A stretch of DNA of 64,000 nucleotides, taken from NCBI RefSeq assembly GCF_023556315.2, contig NZ_CP116221.1:868001-932000 (forward strand). The letters run 5' to 3'. Positions 60,613-64,000 of this stretch are shown piece by piece. This DNA is from Psychroserpens ponticola (GTDB lineage Bacteria > Bacteroidota > Bacteroidia > Flavobacteriales > Flavobacteriaceae). The notes beneath the pieces are model-generated. The model was not told where the DNA came from, did not search any database, and saw only the letters and a program-made list of their open reading frames with translations. Both the position numbers and the translations under genes were made by a program. The stretch's first letter is position 1, and the number at the start of each line of letters is the position of its first letter.

Positions 60613-61332
60613 ATGACACAATTGAAAAATAAAAAGGCAATCATAACTGGAGGAGGAAGAGGACTAGGGAAAGCGACAGCAATAGCCTTTGCAAAAGAAG
60701 GAATTGATGTTGCTATTACAGGAAGAAATGAAACTGTTTTAAAAGCAACCGTTTCAGAATTGGAAGCATTTGGCGTTAAAGCTATATATTCAGTATTTGA
60801 TGTTAGTGATTATGAGGCTGTTCAAAAAGGTATAAAAGATATAATCAATTCTTTGGGTTCTATTGATATTTTGGTAAACAATGCTGGAATTGCTGCTTTT
60901 GGAACGTTGAATGACATGGACGTAAACCAATGGAGTCAAATCATTCAAACCAATCTTATGGGAATGTATTATGTAACTAAAGAAGTGTTGCCATATTTAA
61001 TTAATCAAAATGAAGGTGAAATTATTAATGTATCATCTACAGCAGGTTTAAACGGAAATGCGAGTACATCAGCTTATTCTGCATCTAAATTTGCAGTTAT
61101 TGGAATGTCTGAATCTCTAATGAAAGAAGTTCGTAAGAATAACATTAGAGTTTGTACCTTAACACCAAGTACAATAGCTTCAGATATGTCAATTGACTTA
61201 GGTATTGCAGATAGCGAGTCTCAAGATAGCGTTTTACAGCCTGAAGATTTTGCAGAATTAATACTTGCAGGTTTAAAACTCCCAAAGAGAGCAATGCTTA
61301 AAAGTGCATCTTTGTGGTCTACTAATCCTTAA
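60613..61332 (+). CDS. Short-chain dehydrogenase (FabG-like 3-ketoacyl reductase family)
   Basis: This 239-residue NAD(P)-dependent reductase has the coenzyme motif TGGGRGLGKA (12-21), DVSDYEAV, and NNAGIAAFG near residue 91. The catalytic triad is Ser (NVSSTAGLNG) and Tyr/Lys (TSAYSASKFAV). It is often annotated as 3-oxoacyl-ACP reductase, but isolated SDRs like this one act on many alcohols and ketones, and no fatty-acid genes are adjacent. It precedes the cysteine-rich peptide gene by 88 bp on the same strand. Confidence 0.87.
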   Translation: MTQLKNKKAIITGGGRGLGKATAIAFAKEGIDVAITGRNETVLKATVSELEAFGVKAIYSVFDVSDYEAVQKGIKDIINSLGSIDILVNNAGIAAFGTLNDMDVNQWSQIIQTNLMGMYYVTKEVLPYLINQNEGEIINVSSTAGLNGNASTSAYSASKFAVIGMSESLMKEVRKNNIRVCTLTPSTIASDMSIDLGIADSESQDSVLQPEDFAELILAGLKLPKRAMLKSASLWSTNP

Positions 61333-61420
61333 TCTAGATTTCTGTTTAAAAATAAATACAGCGAAATGCATCTTTTTTAATCTTTTATCGTCTATAATAT
61401 GAACTTTAAAAATAGAGATT

Positions 61421-61522
61421 ATGAAAAATTCAAATTGTACCTGCGACTGTAAAGGTTGTAATGATGGAAATTGTAAAAACTGTACGTGTGATAATTGTTC
61501 ATGTAACAATTGTAACTGTTAA
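61421..61522 (+). CDS. 33-residue cysteine-rich metallothionein-like peptide
   Basis: ATG at 61421 opens 33 codons ending at TAA 61520-61522: MKNSNCTCDCKGCNDGNCKN followed by CTCDNCSCNNCNC. Eleven residues are Cys (positions 6, 8, 10, 13, 18, 21, 23, 26, 28, 31, 33), arranged as CxC and CxxC pairs; the remainder is nearly all Asn, Asp, Lys, Ser and Gly. That is the composition of a metallothionein, and no known bacterial class (SmtA/BmtA has His and a longer chain) matches exactly. It lies 81 bp before sigZ, whose product also has a Cys-rich tail. Metal or thiol stress is the natural guess. It is easily missed because of its length. Confidence 0.7.
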   Translation: MKNSNCTCDCKGCNDGNCKNCTCDNCSCNNCNC

Positions 61523-61603
61523 GTTATATTAAAATTATAAGCTAATAATGTCTGTTTTGGTAACTTTATATCGAAATAGACATTGTTTTATTTTTTCAAT
61601 AGT

Positions 61604-62152
61604 ATGACGACAACAAAAGACATTTGGAACCTATACGCTGATGATATCAAACACTTTATTTTGAGTAAAGTTAAAGATGTAACAGTAGCTGATGATTTAT
61701 TGCAAGAAACATTTATAAAAGTTCATACCAAACATAATACTCTTAAAGATATTAATAAGCTGAAATCTTGGTTGTTTTCTATAGCTAGATATACGGTTAT
61801 GGATTATTTTAGACAACGCGATCTTGTTTATGAAATGACTGATGAGGATTTTGTTTTTGAAGATCTAAAACTAGAGCACTCTGAAATTGATTGTTTGCGA
61901 GGTATTATTAAAAATTTACCAAAAAAATATAGAGATCCATTGTTTTTGAGTGATGTAAAAGGAATGAAGCAAGCTCAAATATCAGAACAATTGCATTTGC
62001 CGTTGCCAACAGTGAAATCTCAAATACAACGCGGAAGAAAACTCATCGCTCAAGGTTTTATTGATTGTTGTGATTTTAAAGTCAATGATAATGGTTTTTT
62101 GGTTGGAGAACTTAAAGAAAAGGCAGATTGCAAAGTTTGCACATCTACTTAA
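61604..62152 (+). CDS. sigZ: RNA polymerase sigma factor SigZ (ECF)
   Basis: This 182-residue protein starts at ATG 61604; a TTG at 61583 would add seven residues and is less likely. Region 2: LLQETFIKVHTKHNTLKDIN and SWLFSIARYTVMDYFRQRD. Region 4: LPKKYRDPLFLSDVKGMKQA and LPTVKSQIQRGRKLIAQG. A SigZ-type C-terminal extension follows with DCCDFKVNDNG and ADCKVCTST, whose four Cys could sense metal or redox state. Direct targets are unknown; the peptide gene just upstream is a plausible one. Its stop overlaps the convergent gene's stop by 3 bp. Confidence 0.88.
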   Translation: MTTTKDIWNLYADDIKHFILSKVKDVTVADDLLQETFIKVHTKHNTLKDINKLKSWLFSIARYTVMDYFRQRDLVYEMTDEDFVFEDLKLEHSEIDCLRGIIKNLPKKYRDPLFLSDVKGMKQAQISEQLHLPLPTVKSQIQRGRKLIAQGFIDCCDFKVNDNGFLVGELKEKADCKVCTST

Positions 62153-62544
62153 AGTGTCATCATCCAATGACGCTGTAAACGCTTGAATTTTTTCAATTCA
62201 CTTTGTAGGATCGGTAAATAATCTTTACCATTACTATTGCAATGTTGCAAGCGGTTGCAATTTAAATGTAAACGATGTACTAATCGTTCTAAAGACATAA
62301 AGTGTTTGTGTTTCTTATCAGAACAATATTCAGCTTGCGCTTTTTCAATTTCTGGAGCTAAAGATTCTGATTGTTGAATGATATCACCAGAAAAGTATAT
62401 GTGAGTGTCTTCAGTACCATCTGATCTTAAATATGATAAATCCTGACCAATGTATGTCGAAATATTTCGCGACAGAACAATGATATCTATAGCCTTTTGA
62501 TATATAGGCAGTTCAGAGAGGTGAGATGGGATATTATAATTCAT
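62149..62544 (-). CDS. Hypothetical helical protein beside sigZ
   Basis: The protein has 131 residues from the ATG at 62544 (a longer frame from TTG at 62577 adds only a hydrophobic lead and is not preferred). The sequence is mostly helical: ELPIYQKAIDIIVLSRNIST, then QSESLAPEIEKAQAEYCSDK and MSLERLVHRLHLNCNRLQHC. The layout recalls small four-helix bundle proteins, but no family was recognised. Its 3' end overlaps the end of sigZ on the other strand, so one transcript is antisense to the other. Confidence 0.6.
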   Translation of the reverse strand: MNYNIPSHLSELPIYQKAIDIIVLSRNISTYIGQDLSYLRSDGTEDTHIYFSGDIIQQSESLAPEIEKAQAEYCSDKKHKHFMSLERLVHRLHLNCNRLQHCNSNGKDYLPILQSELKKFKRLQRHWMMTL

Positions 62545-62588
62545 TTTCAATAGCAATCGTAACAAAATTAGTGACAAGTATTGATATT

Positions 62589-62622
62589 TTGCTTTAGATA
62601 TTAAAGTAAAATTGTATATTTG
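62589..62622 (+). promoter_or_regulatory. Promoter and operator-like repeat of the Lrp-type regulator
   Basis: TTG (62589-62591), a 23-bp spacer and TATATTTG (62615-62622). An inverted repeat CTTTA-GATAT-TAAAG (62592-62606) overlaps the -33 side, a typical place for autoregulation by an Lrp protein. Confidence 0.5.
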
Positions 62623-62658
62623 ATTTAATTATTAATGTAGATTGTAAAAATACTTTAA

Positions 62659-63102
62659 ATGGATATTGATAGCCTAAATTGGAAGATTTTGAAATGCTTA
62701 CAAACTAACGCTCGAGAGTCTAATGCTGAAATTGGTCGTCAAGTTGGTATTAGTTCGCCTGCAGTTTCAGAGCGAATTAAAAAAATGGAGGATGCTGGAA
62801 TTATTCAGAGTTATAATACTTTAGTAAGTCCGTTTGAAGTTGGTTATCAATTAAAAGCATTAATTACTTTACGTGCTTTTATGGGCATGTTGAAACCCTT
62901 TTTAGAAAAAGTGAAAACCTATAATGAAGTAATTAATTGTTATCGTATAACTGGTAATGAAAATATTGTAATGGAAGTCGTTTTAAAAAACCAAAAACAC
63001 TTAGAATCTTTTATTGATCAACTAATTGTTTATGGTGAAACAAAAACACAAATTGTATTATCACACGTTATAAAACATAATGAGGTTAAACCTTTGAAAT
63101 AA
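62659..63102 (+). CDS. Lrp/AsnC-family transcriptional regulator
   Basis: This 147-residue protein has an N-terminal winged helix-turn-helix (MDIDSLNWKILKCLQTNARE and SNAEIGRQVGISSPAVSERI) and a C-terminal RAM ligand-binding domain (~65-145, KALITLRAFMGMLKPFLEKV, CYRITGNENIVMEVVLKNQK). It should form octamers and respond to an amino acid. Its own promoter has an inverted repeat. The convergent DJ-1-like gene ends one base away. Targets are unknown. Confidence 0.9.
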   Translation: MDIDSLNWKILKCLQTNARESNAEIGRQVGISSPAVSERIKKMEDAGIIQSYNTLVSPFEVGYQLKALITLRAFMGMLKPFLEKVKTYNEVINCYRITGNENIVMEVVLKNQKHLESFIDQLIVYGETKTQIVLSHVIKHNEVKPLK

Positions 63103-63103
63103 A

Positions 63104-63865
63104 TTATCTTTCAATTATAGTATGCGGAATAGTTTCTAAGTTCCAATCAATCACTAAGCCACCAGCTAAACTTTCTGCGATATCTTTGCCGTAGAGAAAT
63201 TCGCATAAATACAAAGCTGCTTCAAAAGATTTTGCACCTCCTGCTGAGGTTATGTATTTTCCGTCGTGAACAAATAACACATCTTTTCTAATATCTAGAT
63301 TAGGAAAACGCTCTCGCATGGTATCAATATCACCTGGAAACGTTGTCGATACTGAATTATCAAGCAATCCAGCTTGCGCTAAAACAAAAGCACCATCACA
63401 ATGAGATGTTATAAACTGAGCTTGTGCATCAATTTTTCTTACAAATTTTATCATTGCTTCATCTTCTAAATCTGTATCCAAATGATGTTCGGCACTTGGC
63501 ACAACGAGAATATCAATTTTTGGTAAGTTGTCTTTCAGATAATTGAAATCGGGAATGATTCGCATGCCTTCAAATGTAACAATAGGTTCATCAGTATTAG
63601 CAACAGTAAAAACATTCATAGGTTTAATGCTATCTCTAAAAATAGTGTGCTGAAAGATATCAAAAGGTGCCGTTAATTCAGTATTAAAAACACCATCCAT
63701 AATAAGAAAAGCTACATTGTATCTGTTGGGTTCAAGCTTTGGAAATTCTTTTTCCTTCTGCTGAGCTTGTTTCAGTAGCTCATTATTTGAGTTCTTGTTT
63801 TTATCTTCGGACGTATTACAACTTATAAAGATTACTATGCTAAATATTAAGAGTATGTTTTTCAT
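63104..63865 (-). CDS. DJ-1/PfpI-family lipoprotein
   Basis: This 253-residue protein has a lipoprotein signal (MKNILLIFSIVIFISC, lipobox FISC) and a Lys/Glu-rich linker. The DJ-1/PfpI domain (~48-245) reads YNVAFLIMDGVFNTELTAPF and FDIFQHTI, the nucleophile elbow FITSHCDGAFVLAQAGLL with the probable active Cys, and TSAGGAKSFEAALYLCEFL. The domain is closest in style to the N-terminal part of AraC-type regulators and isonitrile hydratase-like proteins, which are cytoplasmic. Export as a lipoprotein is unusual. The activity (glyoxalase, chaperone or other) cannot be told. Confidence 0.83.
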   Translation of the reverse strand: MKNILLIFSIVIFISCNTSEDKNKNSNNELLKQAQQKEKEFPKLEPNRYNVAFLIMDGVFNTELTAPFDIFQHTIFRDSIKPMNVFTVANTDEPIVTFEGMRIIPDFNYLKDNLPKIDILVVPSAEHHLDTDLEDEAMIKFVRKIDAQAQFITSHCDGAFVLAQAGLLDNSVSTTFPGDIDTMRERFPNLDIRKDVLFVHDGKYITSAGGAKSFEAALYLCEFLYGKDIAESLAGGLVIDWNLETIPHTIIER

Positions 63866-63878
63866 AGTCTATAAATTA

Positions 63879-63909
63879 AACCTACAAGGTATTTAAAACC
63901 TTGCAGGTT
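63879..63909 (-). terminator. Hairpin terminator of a common flavobacterial type
   Basis: Arms AACCTACAAGGT and ACCTTGCAGGTT (one wobble pair) with a 7-nt loop lie between the VOC gene stop and the lipoprotein gene start on the minus strand. The same hairpin sequence is recalled from many Bacteroidetes intergenic regions, so it may be a dispersed repeat as well. Confidence 0.6.
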
Positions 63910-63919
63910 GAGTGGTATT

Positions 63920-64000
63920 TTATTTGATTCGCCAAGGCGGATTTGTTCTGTTTTTTCCAGCATTGAATAAAATGATATGGTTGCCATCTAAATCGTTTAA
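63920..64000 (-). CDS. VOC-family (glyoxalase/bleomycin-resistance-type) protein, C-terminal fragment
   Basis: The frame enters from the right edge and ends at the stop 63920-63922. It has 26 residues: LNDLDGNHIILFNAGKNRTN then PPWRIK. The D(L/P)DGNxIxL strand near the C-terminus is the usual signature of the vicinal-oxygen-chelate fold. The rest is outside the window, so the substrate cannot be judged. It is followed by the hairpin at 63879-63909. Confidence 0.6.
   Translation of the reverse strand, partial: LNDLDGNHIILFNAGKNRTNPPWRIK

Noticed and set aside
61273-61509. Minus-strand frame of 78 codons overlapping the cysteine-rich peptide
   Set aside because: It overlaps the SDR end and the Cys-rich frame. 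Its composition is that expected of an antisense reading of TGT codons.
61583-61603. TTG start of sigZ
   Set aside because: ATG at 61604 is closer to the usual SigZ N-terminus; the extra residues FYFFNS are not sigma-like.

Overview
The window is a 64 kb piece of an AT-rich Bacteroidetes chromosome, most likely a marine member of the Flavobacteriaceae. The evidence is: secreted proteins ending in type IX secretion (T9SS) type A sorting domains; promoters of the TTG-N(16-23)-TAnnTTTG type; no consistent Shine-Dalgarno sequences; a bacillithiol gene (bshC); SusC-like receptors with carboxypeptidase-regulatory domains; and families restricted to this phylum (PUR/DUF3276, DUF1573-YajC, DUF4197, HmuY, DUF6607-like, DUF6686-like). 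No rRNA, tRNA, CRISPR array, phage or transposase gene was seen. Gene density is high and most gaps are under 150 bp.

Layout. 1-7.8 kb: four minus-strand secreted-protein genes (the first runs off the left edge) facing a TPR histidine kinase and NarL-type regulator, with a perfect 26-bp palindrome between them. 7.8-12.7 kb: CoA pyrophosphatase, acyltransferase, ECF sigma factor with membrane partner, type II NADH dehydrogenase and YhhN protein. 12.8-15.8 kb: TonB-dependent receptor plus TonB. 15.9-24.9 kb: redoxin, CsaA, M14 peptidase, PUR protein, ABC exporter, branched-chain amino acid dehydrogenase, and nusB-DUF1573-yajC. 25-34.4 kb: small lipoproteins, PepT, Usp, PyrD, two T9SS proteins (M43 protease and spondin-N), LysE and HMG-CoA lyase.

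34.5-43.3 kb is a coherent haem/iron block: TonB receptor and HmuY on the minus strand, divergent from a five-gene plus-strand operon (DUF6607-like, ankyrin, DUF2271, PepSY-flavodoxin-reductase fusion, DUF6686-like). 43.4-47.6 kb: guaB, bshC, a cytoplasmic BtuF-like protein and a small protein. 47.6-54.1 kb: a possible small RNA, then a LytS/LytTR two-component system and a 1030-residue T9SS repeat protein. Identical direct repeats 21 bp apart precede both the kinase gene and the repeat-protein gene, which suggests a self-contained regulon. A MITE-like inverted repeat follows.

54.1-64 kb: DUF4197, PurU, the fused B12-dependent acyl-CoA mutase IcmF, a Cys/His-repeat lipoprotein, a P-loop kinase, an SDR enzyme, an easily missed 33-residue protein with 11 cysteines, SigZ, a helical-bundle-like protein, an Lrp regulator, a DJ-1/PfpI lipoprotein and the end of a VOC protein.

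The strongest leads for something new are the LytTR repeats with their target gene, the cysteine-rich peptide beside SigZ, the haem/iron block with its redox fusion, and the small-RNA candidate near 47.7 kb. All functional statements rest on reading the sequence and on recalled family features; no database search was possible.
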